A stretch of 64,000 bases of DNA. Origin: Stakelama sediminis (lineage in GTDB: Bacteria > Pseudomonadota > Alphaproteobacteria > Sphingomonadales > Sphingomonadaceae). The stretch is taken from contig NZ_JACIJI010000001.1 in assembly GCF_014199335.1 (NCBI RefSeq), positions 1,116,001 to 1,180,000 of the forward strand, written 5' to 3'. How positions within the stretch are numbered: position 1 is the stretch's first letter; every line of letters begins with the position of its first letter. Made by a program: the position numbers and the translations under genes. Shown here one piece after another: positions 46,694-55,667 of the stretch. Below the pieces are notes generated by a model that saw only the letters and a list, made by a program, of their open reading frames with translations, was not told where the DNA came from and made no database searches.

Positions 46694-46873
46694 ATGGCCG
46701 TTCCGAAGAGAAAAACCACCCCGTCCAAGCGTGGCATGCGTCGCGCCCATGATTCGCTGAAGGTCGAGGCATTTCAGGAATGCCCCAACTGTGGCGAGTT
46801 GAAGCGCCCGCACCATATGTGCAATGCCTGTGGCCATTATAACGGCCGTGAGATCGTTTCGGTCGAGGGCTGA
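46694..46873 (+). CDS. rpmF: 50S ribosomal protein L32
   Basis: 59 residues, identified by translation of 46694-46873. The start [19 protein letters not shown] is diagnostic of L32, and the zinc-ribbon pattern CPNC...CNAC follows in the C-terminal half (CxxC forms, not one of the Cys-free L32 variants). It heads the conserved rpmF-plsX-fabH string that links ribosome and fatty-acid synthesis; plsX begins 26 bases later. Confidence 0.97.
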   Translation: MAVPKRKTTPSKRGMRRAHDSLKVEAFQECPNCGELKRPHHMCNACGHYNGREIVSVEG

Positions 46874-46899
46874 ACACTAAGGTACAGGACGGTTCGCAC

Positions 46900-47931
46900 A
46901 TGACTTCAAGCTCCCGGATCGCCGTCGATGCGATGGGCGGCGATGAAGGACTTGCCGTCATGCTGGCCGGTGTCGCGCGCGCGCGGCGCCAATATAACGA
47001 CGCGAAATTCCTGCTCGTCGGGGACGAAGAGGCGATTCGCGGCGGCCTGAAAAACCATCCCGGCCTGTCCGCCGCGTCGGAAGTCGTCCACGCGGCCGAA
47101 GTCGTGCGTTCGGACGAGAAGCCGAGCCAGGCGCTGCGCCGCGCCCGCACCACGTCGATGGGAATCGCCGTCGATCTGGTCAAGCGGGGAGAGGCCGCCG
47201 CCGCCGTTTCCTCCGGCAATACCGGCGCACTAATGGCGATGGCCAAGCTGTCGCTGCGCACCATGCCGGGGATCGATCGACCGGCGCTTGCGGCACTGCT
47301 GCCCAGTCTGGGCGAGACCGATCTGGTCATGCTTGACCTCGGCGCCAATGCTGAATGCGACACCCGCAATCTCGTCCAGTTCGCCGTTATGGGTGCTGCC
47401 TATGCGCGCACCGCGCTGGAACTGGAAAGCCCGCGTGTCGCGCTGCTCAATATCGGCACCGAAGAGCAGAAGGGGATCGAAAGCATCCGCGATGCCGCCG
47501 CACAGCTTCGCGCCGCCACCCATCTGCCGCTGACCTTCAACGGCTATATCGAGGGTGACCGGTTGTCGCGCGGTGAAGTCGATGTCGTGGTATGCGACGG
47601 GTTTTCGGGCAATATCGCGCTCAAGACCGCCGAAGGCACCGCGCGGTTCGTCGCCGACCTGCTGAAACGCGCCTTCCGCAGTTCCGTGCGGTCGAAGGTC
47701 GGATTCCTGATTTCACGCCCGGCCACCGAATTGCTGCGCGACCAGCTCGATCCCAACAACCATAACGGCGCGGTGTTTCTGGGCCTGAACGGACTGGTGG
47801 TCAAAAGCCATGGCGGTGCCAACGAACTGGGCGTGGCTACCGCGATCGGCGTGGCCGCGAAGATGGTGCGCGACGACCTGACCCGTCGCATCTCCGACAA
47901 TCTGCGTAATTTCGAAGCGGAGGCCGCATGA
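46900..47931 (+). CDS. plsX: Phosphate acyltransferase PlsX
   Basis: 343 residues. Opening [12 protein letters not shown], then [28 protein letters not shown] and [15 protein letters not shown] are PlsX signatures. It converts acyl-ACP and phosphate to acyl phosphate, the acyl donor for PlsY in phospholipid synthesis, peripheral to the inner membrane. Its stop overlaps the fabH start (ATGA), coupling the two. Confidence 0.96.
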   Translation: MTSSSRIAVDAMGGDEGLAVMLAGVARARRQYNDAKFLLVGDEEAIRGGLKNHPGLSAASEVVHAAEVVRSDEKPSQALRRARTTSMGIAVDLVKRGEAAAAVSSGNTGALMAMAKLSLRTMPGIDRPALAALLPSLGETDLVMLDLGANAECDTRNLVQFAVMGAAYARTALELESPRVALLNIGTEEQKGIESIRDAAAQLRAATHLPLTFNGYIEGDRLSRGEVDVVVCDGFSGNIALKTAEGTARFVADLLKRAFRSSVRSKVGFLISRPATELLRDQLDPNNHNGAVFLGLNGLVVKSHGGANELGVATAIGVAAKMVRDDLTRRISDNLRNFEAEAA

Positions 47932-48887
47932 CCCGTCGCGCCGTGATCGCCGGAACCGGCTCGGCACTCCCCGCCCGCCGGGTATCGAATGCCGAGCTGG
48001 CGGAAACGGTGGACACGTCCGACGAATGGATTGTCGAACGCACCGGCATCCGATTTCGCCATATCGCCGGCCCGGACGAGACCACCGGCACGCTGGCCGC
48101 CGATGCAGCAAGAGCGGCGCTGGCGGATGCAGGAATCCCGGCTGACGATATCGACCTGATTGTGCTGGCGACGGCCACGCCCGACCAGACCTTTCCATCG
48201 ACCGCGACTAAGGTACAGGCAGCGCTGGGCATTGGCGATTGCGTGGCATTCGATGTCGCCGCGGTGTGTTCGGGCTTCCTTTACGCGGTGCAGGTCGCCG
48301 ACAGCATGATCGTCAGCGGTGCCGCGAATCGGGCACTGGTAATCGGCGCCGAAACCTTCAGCCGCATCCTCGATTGGGAAGATCGCGGCACCTGTGTCCT
48401 ATTCGGGGACGGGGCGGGTGCAATCATTCTGGAAGCGCGCGAGGGCGACGCAGGCATTCTGGCAACCCGCCTGCACGCCGATGGGCGCCATAACGACATG
48501 CTCTATGTCGATGGCGGCCCGTCGACCACCGGTACTGTCGGCAAACTGCGCATGAAGGGACGCGAAGTGTTCCGGCATGCGGTGGTGAACCTTGCCAATG
48601 TCATGTCGGAAGCGCTGGAAGCTGCGGGATTGACCGCCGATGACGTCAATTGGGTGGTACCCCATCAGGCAAATGCCCGGATTCTTGACGCCACAGCACG
48701 AAAACTGAACCTTTCGCCGGAAAAAGTGGTGGTTACGGTGGACCGGCACGCCAATACCTCCGCAGCATCGGTTCCGCTGGCGCTTGACGTTGCGATTCGG
48801 GACGGCCGGATCAAACGCGGCGACCTGCTGGTACTGGAAGCGATGGGTGGCGGGTTCACCTGGGGCGCATCCGTAATACGCTACTAA
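47928..48887 (+). CDS. fabH: Beta-ketoacyl-ACP synthase III
   Basis: 319 residues. The triad is Cys114 in [10 protein letters not shown], His246 in PHQANARI and Asn276 in RHANTSAAS. It condenses acetyl-CoA with malonyl-ACP to start fatty-acid elongation. Strongly conserved placement after plsX. A palindromic sequence starts one base after the stop codon. Confidence 0.96.
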   Translation: MTRRAVIAGTGSALPARRVSNAELAETVDTSDEWIVERTGIRFRHIAGPDETTGTLAADAARAALADAGIPADDIDLIVLATATPDQTFPSTATKVQAALGIGDCVAFDVAAVCSGFLYAVQVADSMIVSGAANRALVIGAETFSRILDWEDRGTCVLFGDGAGAIILEAREGDAGILATRLHADGRHNDMLYVDGGPSTTGTVGKLRMKGREVFRHAVVNLANVMSEALEAAGLTADDVNWVVPHQANARILDATARKLNLSPEKVVVTVDRHANTSAASVPLALDVAIRDGRIKRGDLLVLEAMGGGFTWGASVIRY

Positions 48888-48888
48888 T

Positions 48889-48906
48889 CATAACGGAGCC
48901 GTTATG
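48889..48906. promoter_or_regulatory. 18-base inverted repeat downstream of fabH
   Basis: CATAACGG (48889-48896) and CCGTTATG (48899-48906) form a perfect 8-bp inverted repeat with a 2-base centre, one base after the fabH stop and about 76 bases before ihfA. The tiny loop and absence of a T-run favour a protein-binding site over a terminator. The MerR-type regulator encoded downstream is one candidate. Confidence 0.4.
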
Positions 48907-48982
48907 GTTGATGTTTGCGCAATTTCGTCAATATGATACTCTATTGTTTCGTTCAAAATGGACTCGAAAGCGGGGAGATGTG

Positions 48983-49276
48983 ATGACCGGTACGCTGACC
49001 CGAGCAGATCTGGCCGATGCCCTGCATAGCGAGATCGGTCTCTCGCGTGCGGATTCCGGCGAGTTTGTCGAACAGATTCTGGCACATATGTGCAACGCCC
49101 TCGCCGATGGTGAGAATGTGAAGATTGCCGGTTTCGGCAGCTTTGTATTGCGCGACAAGGGCGAACGCATCGGCCGCAATCCGAAAACCGGCGTGGAAGT
49201 GCCTATTGCACCGCGCCGCGTGTTGACCTTCCGCGCCAGCCAGATGCTGCGCGACCGGATTATCGACGCCGACTGA
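48983..49276 (+). CDS. ihfA: Integration host factor subunit alpha
   Basis: 97 residues from ATG 48983, preceded by GGGGAG. The HU/IHF fold shows [47 protein letters not shown] (DNA-binding beta arms; cited in part) and [11 protein letters not shown]. Heterodimerises with IHF-beta to bend DNA. The ihfA-merR arrangement after fabH is common in alphaproteobacteria. Distinguishing IhfA from HU rests on the [17 protein letters not shown] arm and the gene order. Confidence 0.92.
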   Translation: MTGTLTRADLADALHSEIGLSRADSGEFVEQILAHMCNALADGENVKIAGFGSFVLRDKGERIGRNPKTGVEVPIAPRRVLTFRASQMLRDRIIDAD

Positions 49277-49278
49277 GC

Positions 49279-49623
49279 GTGACCGGGCCGGAACCGACCA
49301 AGGCGTCCGGCGCCTTTCGCACCATCGGCGAGCTGGCGCAGGAACTGAACCTGCCGCAGCACCGGTTACGCTATTGGGAAACGCGCTTTCCTCAGCTTCG
49401 TCCGCTGCAACGCGCAGGCCAGAGGCGCTATTACCGGCCCGAAGATGCCGCCCTGGTGCGGCGTATCCACCGGCTGCTCAACAAGGAAGGCTATACCATT
49501 CGCGGGGTGCAGCAGTTGCTGAAAACCGAGCGGCAGGAAAAACCCGTCGAACAGGATGCGATGGCGGCGATCCGCACCATCCGCAGCCGCCTGTTCGACG
49601 CCTTGCAGGCCGACAGCCGGTAA
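49279..49623 (+). CDS. MerR-family transcriptional regulator
   Basis: 114 residues from GTG 49279, two bases after the ihfA stop. The MerR winged helix is seen in RTIGELAQELNLPQHRLRYWE and RPLQRAGQRRYYRPEDAALV, followed by a short helical tail. No metal-binding Cys or effector domain is apparent, so it is the short MlrA/CueR-unlike form usual beside ihfA. Target unknown. Confidence 0.9.
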   Translation: MTGPEPTKASGAFRTIGELAQELNLPQHRLRYWETRFPQLRPLQRAGQRRYYRPEDAALVRRIHRLLNKEGYTIRGVQQLLKTERQEKPVEQDAMAAIRTIRSRLFDALQADSR

Positions 49624-49632
49624 CGTCGTTTC

Positions 49633-50400
49633 CTACCACCAGCCATATTGAAGATTGGCAGCGGCAACCGTGATCGCTGCGCTGGCAAGGCAGGCACCGA
49701 AGGGAAGCTGACGCTCGTCGAGGCGCTCCTGCGTACGATATAGCAAGGCGATGCCAAGCCCGCCCAGCGCCGCCAGCAACAGAATGAACGGCAGGGCCTG
49801 CCATCCCGCCCACAGGCCCAGCGCGCCCAACAGCTTGGTATCGCCCGCCCCCATGCCGTCACGCCCGCGCAAAAGGCGATAGCCGGCCGCCATGCTCCAC
49901 AGCATCCCGAAGCCCGTCAGGCCCCCGATCAATTGCGCATCGAAGGAAATGCCGAGCAATCCACCCAGCACCAACCCGGCCAGGGCGAGGAGGAAGGTCA
50001 GCGGGTCGGGAAGCCACAAATGCCGCCAGTCGAGCACGATCAGCGGCAATGCCAGCCAGACCAGCACCGCCAGAGCCGCCGCCTGTGCAAAAGGAAAGCA
50101 TAGCGCAGCAATGATCCCGGCAAGTGCTGCCGTCAGTTCGACCTTCCAGTGCAACGGGGCGATCAGAGCACCACAGCGTCCGCACCGTCCGCGGCTAAAC
50201 ACAGCACTGAACAGTGGAATCAGGTCGATTCCGGTCAGGAAGCGACCGCAGCCATCGCACTGCGAACGCCCTTTCAGCACGCTTTTTCCGCGCGGCCAGC
50301 GAAGACACAGGGTAGCGAGGAAGCTGCCGAAAATCGCGCCCAGCACGCCAAGGGTCGACGCACTGACCAGTGGCGAAATACCGAGAAGAAGCGTGTTCAC
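49633..50400 (-). CDS. gspO: Prepilin peptidase / N-methyltransferase
   Basis: 255 residues. The zinc-type tetra-Cys N-terminus (SQCDGCGRFL and RGRCGRCGAL) precedes about seven membrane helices; the catalytic aspartates fall in LDWRHLWLPD and GMGAGDTKL. It cleaves and N-methylates the pseudopilin signal peptides of GspG-K at the inner membrane. Its start overlaps the gspN stop (ATGA), so it belongs to the secretion operon as its last gene. Confidence 0.94.
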   Translation of the reverse strand: MNTLLLGISPLVSASTLGVLGAIFGSFLATLCLRWPRGKSVLKGRSQCDGCGRFLTGIDLIPLFSAVFSRGRCGRCGALIAPLHWKVELTAALAGIIAALCFPFAQAAALAVLVWLALPLIVLDWRHLWLPDPLTFLLALAGLVLGGLLGISFDAQLIGGLTGFGMLWSMAAGYRLLRGRDGMGAGDTKLLGALGLWAGWQALPFILLLAALGGLGIALLYRTQERLDERQLPFGACLASAAITVAAANLQYGWW

Positions 50401-51107
50401 AACTGCCCGTTGGTCGTCAGCACCATCGCACCGTCGCGCGGGTGAAATCCGAACAACCCCAATGCGACCTGCTGCTCCCCGCTCCGCGACGCAATGCGCA
50501 TTTCGATCTGGTATCTACCGCTCGCGGCAAGTAAAAAATCGACCTGCTGACCCGCTCCAGCGCTCAGCACGATACGTGCCCTGTCACCGTCGCAACGCCA
50601 TTGCCCGCGCATATCGGGGGAAAGATCGAGCGCGCCCAGCGCCTGCCCCAGCATCGCGGTCATCGTACCTTCCGCCCGCGCACAATGGCCGTCGCGAAAC
50701 AGGATCGTGGTGTCGGAAAATTCCAGAGCGTCAAGCGGCACCTGTCCGAACAGACCGGCGGCGGCGACCCGCCCTTTCAGATGCGCGACCCCGCCGGTAT
50801 GGCGCCCGCTTCGCAACACCCCTGTCAGAGGCCCGTCGCTATCCTTGAAACGGGTTAAATGGAGGTTGGCCGATCCCGTCAGCAGCGCCAGCGGATTGAG
50901 CGAAACGGAAAAATCCCCAAGCCGCAGATGACGCAGCCGCACATCGCCCATCGCGCCGTTCCATACCGTCCCGGCAACGGCACGGGCGGCAAGTCCCGAT
51001 CGCTCCGCCCCCGCAATTTGCAGGGCGGGGCGCAGCGGAAACAGGGCCAGCAGCGCCAGCACGAACACACCCGCGATCCACAGGGGCCAGCGAACGCGCC
51101 TCATCAT
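50397..51107 (-). CDS. gspN: Type II secretion protein N
   Basis: 236 residues with one N-terminal membrane anchor (WIAGVFVLALLALFPL). The rest is a periplasmic beta-rich domain with GTVWNGAMGDVRL and DLSPDMRGQWRCDGD, typical of GspN, an accessory component found in only some type II systems. Overlaps gspM and gspO by four bases each. The sequence identity of GspN families is low, so position carries much of the call. Confidence 0.82.
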   Translation of the reverse strand: MMRRVRWPLWIAGVFVLALLALFPLRPALQIAGAERSGLAARAVAGTVWNGAMGDVRLRHLRLGDFSVSLNPLALLTGSANLHLTRFKDSDGPLTGVLRSGRHTGGVAHLKGRVAAAGLFGQVPLDALEFSDTTILFRDGHCARAEGTMTAMLGQALGALDLSPDMRGQWRCDGDRARIVLSAGAGQQVDFLLAASGRYQIEMRIASRSGEQQVALGLFGFHPRDGAMVLTTNGQL

Positions 51108-51592
51108 CTACGCACCAGACGCGCACTGACCGACACCGTGCCCGTCCCGGCAGGTGTCATGCGCATGCTTTCAACGCTCAGCCCGCGCGTCTCAAGGTGC
51201 GACAGCATGCCGGTAACGGCAGCCGGTCGCGCCTGTGCGATACGGATGTCGATGGCGTTACTGCCGACCGGATTGGCGCTATCGAGCGTCAGACCGATCT
51301 GGCTGGCGGCATCGGCCACCAGCACGCTAAGCGACGCCAGCGTGTCGAGCGGCTTTCCCTTTGGCGCGTCCGGCACAGGTGCCGCCATCAGGGCATCGGC
51401 CTTCGCAATAATCCGGCCATGGCGGGCGATGCTTTCGTTCAGCGACAGGCGGGCAGTGGTAAATGCGGTGTCGAGCGGTCGCACCACCAGCAGCCACAGC
51501 AGGATCGGCACCGCGATGGCCAGCATCAACAACAGCAGGTTGCGTTCGCGCCTGCTGCGGCCGAGCCACCACTGGCTAAGTGAAGCGGTCAT
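51104..51592 (-). CDS. gspM: Type II secretion protein M
   Basis: 162 residues from ATG 51592, which overlaps the gspL stop (ATGA); a longer frame exists but duplicates gspL sequence. One membrane helix (LLLLMLAIAVPILLWLLVV) separates a short cytoplasmic part from a periplasmic ferredoxin-like domain. GspM partners GspL in the inner-membrane platform. Confidence 0.87.
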   Translation of the reverse strand: MTASLSQWWLGRSRRERNLLLLMLAIAVPILLWLLVVRPLDTAFTTARLSLNESIARHGRIIAKADALMAAPVPDAPKGKPLDTLASLSVLVADAASQIGLTLDSANPVGSNAIDIRIAQARPAAVTGMLSHLETRGLSVESMRMTPAGTGTVSVSARLVRR

Positions 51593-52710
51593 GGTGTTGC
51601 CCTTAAGGTAATATCCGCCATGATCCGGCCATCGGGCGCATTTCGCGAAACGGCGGTGGCGGTCCAGCCCTGCCGTTGCAATGCGAGCAGGACGCGGTTG
51701 ATGTCTTCTGCGCGCGGCGCGGCGAGCGTGGCCGTCAGCGTTCCGTCCCCCTGCCACCCGATAGCGGTGGCAGTAACGGAGGCGTTACCCTCCATTTCCG
51801 CGAACAACGCGGCAAGGGGCGATGCGAAATCGCCGCCGGTTCCGGGCCGGCGCGCGGCTTTCGCATCCAGTTCCGCCTCTGCGGTGTCGATGGTGACCGG
51901 CTTACCCAGTGCCTGCGATGCAGCGCGCGCGGCCTCGGCGTCGAGCCGGTTCGCGGCATGATCGATCCGCCAGAGCTGGGCGAGCGCTATCAACAAGCCG
52001 AGCATCGCAACCAGCGCCAGCAGAATCAACAATTCCCGCAAGCGCAGACGGTCGACCTTCCAGCGGCGTCGGATGGCGAACCGACCGGTCAGCAGGTTGA
52101 GCGGGCGCGTCTGCGCCAGCGCGACCAGTTCGGTGTCTGTCGTCGCCGGATCGACATCGGCGATTGCCGCACCTGCCGCCAGTGCCTGTACCAGCGCGGG
52201 TTCGTCGGGGAAGATAGTGCGGCCGCGCGCAAGCACGGTTTCGCCTGCCAGACTCGCCCGATGCCAGTCCTCACCATAGGGCATGGCAAGCCCGGCAGGC
52301 ACGATGGCGGCCGTTTTGCAGCCCAGTCCGTCCAGCCATTCGCGCCAGCCCAGCATCGCGTCATTGGCGACCGTAGCCGTGGCAATCATCCCGTCCGCGC
52401 CCGACATCGCCGCCGCGACAATGTGCAGCGTTTCGGGATCGCCAAGACTGGTTTCCCCGGCCCGGACGCGCGCCACCGCCACTGCCTGTCGCACCGGCAT
52501 GTCGGCATTGTGCGCGAACCCAAGCCGCACACGGGAAACCGGGGCGAGCGCGATCAGGTCCACGGTTATGGCGGGATCCGCGAGCACATCCAGCCAGCGT
52601 GCATCTTCACCATGCGCGATCACGGCACCGTCGGCGATCCGCCACCAGGGCGTTTCGGCAGGGGCCTGTTCCGGTGCGGCAGGCAATGCGATCAGGATCG
52701 TTTCCGCCAT
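51589..52710 (-). CDS. gspL: Type II secretion protein L
   Basis: 373 residues: cytoplasmic actin-like domain (binds GspE), one membrane helix (LRELLILLALVAMLGLLIAL), then a periplasmic domain. The pattern MAETILIALPAAPEQ with VSRVRLGFAHNADMPVRQAV is that of GspL. Links the ATPase to the membrane platform. Three-base gap after gspK. Confidence 0.85.
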   Translation of the reverse strand: MAETILIALPAAPEQAPAETPWWRIADGAVIAHGEDARWLDVLADPAITVDLIALAPVSRVRLGFAHNADMPVRQAVAVARVRAGETSLGDPETLHIVAAAMSGADGMIATATVANDAMLGWREWLDGLGCKTAAIVPAGLAMPYGEDWHRASLAGETVLARGRTIFPDEPALVQALAAGAAIADVDPATTDTELVALAQTRPLNLLTGRFAIRRRWKVDRLRLRELLILLALVAMLGLLIALAQLWRIDHAANRLDAEAARAASQALGKPVTIDTAEAELDAKAARRPGTGGDFASPLAALFAEMEGNASVTATAIGWQGDGTLTATLAAPRAEDINRVLLALQRQGWTATAVSRNAPDGRIMADITLRATP

Positions 52711-52713
52711 GCG

Positions 52714-53700
52714 CTACCGTACACTCGTCCATTGCCGCCGCGCGATCATCACGGGCTGTTTGCGGGCATCGACCAGCGCCTGTTCGCTGACGTCCAGCCC
52801 TCCCGATCCGACACGTGCATCGAGATCGAACCAGTCGGTCTTTACCTGAACCTGTGCGGCAACGCCGCGGGGAATGTCGAGGCGCGCAAGCATCGGCGAA
52901 TTCCAGAAACGATAGACGCTGCCATAGCCTCCGGCCGGACGGCTGGAAAGCTGCGCGCGCGCCAGACCGGGACTGATCTGGTCGGGCGCGAGCATGGTCA
53001 GCAGCGGCGCCTGCGCCGGTAGCAGCGTGTTGACATTGATCGGCGACAGGTCAGTCACAGGCAGCGCGCATATCCAGGGTTCGAGCGTTGCGTAGAGCTT
53101 TGGCGTGACGCCTGCGACCCCGCGCAATTCGCTCTTGTCCGCCATCGGGCGGCTGGCGGCAAGTCCGCCCCCTTCCCGCCCGGCATAGGCCGCATCTTCC
53201 GCGCCCGATGGCCCTGCAACGTCATCGCTGTCGATCCAGTCGGCGGCAGCACCGGCAACATTGACGGCTACCCCCTGCCCGATGCCCAGAGCCTCCATCA
53301 GCGCGATAAACTGGGCAACGCCAGTGGCCCGCGTGCCATAGACACCGGGCTGCTTTTCGCTGACCAGACTGTTGAGATTGAAACAATTGCCGCCATCGGT
53401 CAGCGTCGCCGTAACGACCGCACCGTCGGGCAGGGCAATGGTGCGCGGCTGCCCCAGCCAGCTGGCATCCAGCGTCGTCTGCGACAGATTGGCCGCCAGC
53501 ATATCATCGAGCCGGGTGGTGGTGAGCAGTTCCGCGGTGCCGAGCCAGGCGCGCGCCTGCCCCAGCGTTACCGCATTACCCGCCAGCCGCGTCGCCAGCG
53601 TCAGCCGGTCGAGCGCGGTCGCGGCGATCACCGCCATCACCGATACCAGCAACAACACCGTCAGCAGTGCCATGCCGCGTTCGTTCCGCTTCCCGATCAT
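52714..53700 (-). CDS. gspK: Type II secretion minor pseudopilin K
   Basis: 328 residues. The N-terminus RNERGMALLTVLLLVSVMAV is a type IV prepilin-like signal lacking the usual Glu5, as expected of GspK. Family motifs include FNLNSLV, ADWIDSDD and SPINVNTLLPAQAP. It caps the pseudopilus with GspI and GspJ and controls its length. Confidence 0.9.
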   Translation of the reverse strand: MIGKRNERGMALLTVLLLVSVMAVIAATALDRLTLATRLAGNAVTLGQARAWLGTAELLTTTRLDDMLAANLSQTTLDASWLGQPRTIALPDGAVVTATLTDGGNCFNLNSLVSEKQPGVYGTRATGVAQFIALMEALGIGQGVAVNVAGAAADWIDSDDVAGPSGAEDAAYAGREGGGLAASRPMADKSELRGVAGVTPKLYATLEPWICALPVTDLSPINVNTLLPAQAPLLTMLAPDQISPGLARAQLSSRPAGGYGSVYRFWNSPMLARLDIPRGVAAQVQVKTDWFDLDARVGSGGLDVSEQALVDARKQPVMIARRQWTSVR

Positions 53701-54320
53701 GACGATGCCTCAGCAGACAACGGTGCCACCGGACGTGGCCCCGGCGGCAGGGTGGCGATGATGGTCAGCGGCGCCTGCCCCTGTGCCTGCATCGTCAGTT
53801 CGACCGCAACGGGCAGGATTTGTCCCTGTACCGGCCAGGTCGGATACCAGACACCATCCGCCCCGCGATAGCGCATGGTCGCGGATGCCGCATCGGCCAG
53901 CGCAATCGGCGGCCGGGGCTGCGATCCGTCCAGCGTCACCTGACCGGCGCGGGTGACATGATCGCCGTCAAAGCGCCAATAGACGCGTTGCATATCGGAA
54001 CGCGGCGCATCGCCGACATTGCTCCAGCCGCCGCGCACCAGCATGAAGCCGCCCTGATCGCCCGCAAAGGCCGGCTCGTTGGCACCGCGCGCATCGCGGG
54101 TCGGGCGGTCGACGGCCTGCCCCAGATCGGTGGTGAACATCAGCCGCAGCCGCTCCACGCCCTTGCGTTCGCTCAGGCGCTGCGCCACCGCCGACTGGGT
54201 GTCGACGCTGGCGCGCAACAGGCCGACGCCTGCGCTCGCCAGCAGTGCGAAGACAACCAGCGCCACCAGCATCTCGACCAGCGTGAAGCCGCGTTGGGAA
54301 GCGGGCACGTCCGGCATCAT
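53697..54320 (-). CDS. gspJ: Type II secretion minor pseudopilin J
   Basis: 207 residues. Prepilin signal SQRGFTLVEMLVALVVFALLAS with cleavage before Phe, then a beta-rich domain (VYWRFDGDHVTRAG, ATMRYRGADGVWYPTWP). Part of the I-J-K tip complex. Overlaps gspK and gspI by four bases each. Confidence 0.9.
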   Translation of the reverse strand: MMPDVPASQRGFTLVEMLVALVVFALLASAGVGLLRASVDTQSAVAQRLSERKGVERLRLMFTTDLGQAVDRPTRDARGANEPAFAGDQGGFMLVRGGWSNVGDAPRSDMQRVYWRFDGDHVTRAGQVTLDGSQPRPPIALADAASATMRYRGADGVWYPTWPVQGQILPVAVELTMQAQGQAPLTIIATLPPGPRPVAPLSAEASS

Positions 54321-54709
54321 TGCACCTGCTTTACCAGCGTGCGGCCTGCGCGCCCGACTCCGCCCTGCTCCACGGCAAGCAGGTCGACGCGCACCAGCCG
54401 CCGATCGACCGTCGGTGCGGTGCGGATATGAACGGTGAAGCGGCGCCCGCCATTGGTGACCTGAAGGGTTGCATCACCCTTATCGGGTGGTGCCGGATCG
54501 GTAGCGATCAATGCGGCCTGATTATCGACGACCAGTTCGGCCATCGAGCGCGCGTCGAGATCGGCCGTGGTCGCGACCGCATAGCCGTCGAGCCGCAGCA
54601 GCGCGAGCGCGGCGATGGAAAACACCGCCAGCGCCACCAGCATCTCGATCAGGGTAAAGCCCTGTTCGTCCGGGCGGGCGGAAGAAGGATAGGCTATTGT
54701 CGCCATCAC
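54317..54709 (-). CDS. gspI: Type II secretion minor pseudopilin I
   Basis: 130 residues. Prepilin signal EQGFTLIEMLVALAVFSIAAL with a 17-residue leader, then DLDARSMAELVVDNQAAL, typical of GspI. Nucleates the pseudopilus tip. Overlaps both neighbours by four bases. Confidence 0.9.
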   Translation of the reverse strand: MMATIAYPSSARPDEQGFTLIEMLVALAVFSIAALALLRLDGYAVATTADLDARSMAELVVDNQAALIATDPAPPDKGDATLQVTNGGRRFTVHIRTAPTVDRRLVRVDLLAVEQGGVGRAGRTLVKQVQ

Positions 54710-55143
54710 AGCACCGTGACATCGCCGTCGGCGCGCACCGTCACCACCGATTTGCGCGACCCGTCGCTGAGCGTCACCGATACCGGTGTTGCGGGCAGGC
54801 CGATCGTATCGAATGCGATGCGGCCACGCTCGGCATGGTCCATGGTCGCGACCATATCCCTGCCCCAGTCATCGCCCCTGAACGGCTTTTGCGTCATCGG
54901 TTCCCAATGGCGGTCGGCATAGCGTTCAAAGCCGTATCCCGAGGCGCTGACCCATACAGCCACCGGCGCACCGGTGGTAATCGCGGCGTCGCGCGCGGCG
55001 GCGACACGGCTGGCAAACCGGTCGGCGGCGGTGGCCGGACCATTGCCGCGCGGGCCGATCGACATCACCACGACGCCCGCCATCAGCGCCATCACGGTGA
55101 TGACGACGAGCATTTCGACCAGAGTGAAGCCGTTGCGCCGCAT
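54706..55143 (-). CDS. gspH: Type II secretion minor pseudopilin H
   Basis: 145 residues. Short leader MRRNG before FTLVEMLVVITVMAL, then a globular domain with PVAVWVSASGYGFERY. GspH joins the tip complex to the GspG fibre. Four-base overlap with gspI; sixteen bases after gspG. Confidence 0.9.
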   Translation of the reverse strand: MRRNGFTLVEMLVVITVMALMAGVVVMSIGPRGNGPATAADRFASRVAAARDAAITTGAPVAVWVSASGYGFERYADRHWEPMTQKPFRGDDWGRDMVATMDHAERGRIAFDTIGLPATPVSVTLSDGSRKSVVTVRADGDVTVL

Positions 55144-55159
55144 GGACCTGAAACCCTGC

Positions 55160-55663
55160 TCAGCCTTGTTGCGCGTAGATGTCCGCGTTCAGGCCATCGC
55201 CGCCGGGAGCACCATCCGCACCCAGCGAATAGATGGAGAAAGGCTGTCCATCCTTGCCGGGAACGCTGAACTGATAGGGACGCCCCCAGGGATCATTGGG
55301 CAGCGATTTGATATAACCGCCGGGGCGATAGCGGCCCGGCTGGGTCAGGTCGGCGGGCGGCGTGCGCAGTGCCTGCAACCCGTCAGCCGCGCTTGGATAG
55401 GTCATGTTGTCGAGGCGGTACATCTCCATCGCCTGATCCAGCGTGGCAATATCGGCGCGCGCCTTCGTCACCATCGCCTTGTCCTGACTGGGCAGCACGT
55501 TGATGAGAACGACCGTGGCCAGCAGGCCGATGATGACGATGACGACCATCAGTTCGACCAGCGTGAACCCGGCTTCGGGATCGCGATGACGGGTGGCGCG
55601 GCGGCGCTGTACGGCAAGGATGCGGCGCAGGCGGTTGAGATGGCGACAATGCGGCAGGCGCAT
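55160..55663 (-). CDS. gspG: Type II secretion major pseudopilin G
   Basis: 167 residues. Prepilin motif EAGFTLVELMVVIVIIGLLA after an unusually long leader of about 31 residues; a shorter start may be used. The C-terminal GspG features KSLPNDPWGRPYQF and SLGADGAPGGDGLNADI (calcium loop) are intact. Forms the shaft of the pseudopilus. Starts four bases after the gspF stop. Confidence 0.94.
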   Translation of the reverse strand: MRLPHCRHLNRLRRILAVQRRRATRHRDPEAGFTLVELMVVIVIIGLLATVVLINVLPSQDKAMVTKARADIATLDQAMEMYRLDNMTYPSAADGLQALRTPPADLTQPGRYRPGGYIKSLPNDPWGRPYQFSVPGKDGQPFSIYSLGADGAPGGDGLNADIYAQQG

Positions 55664-55667
55664 GGAA

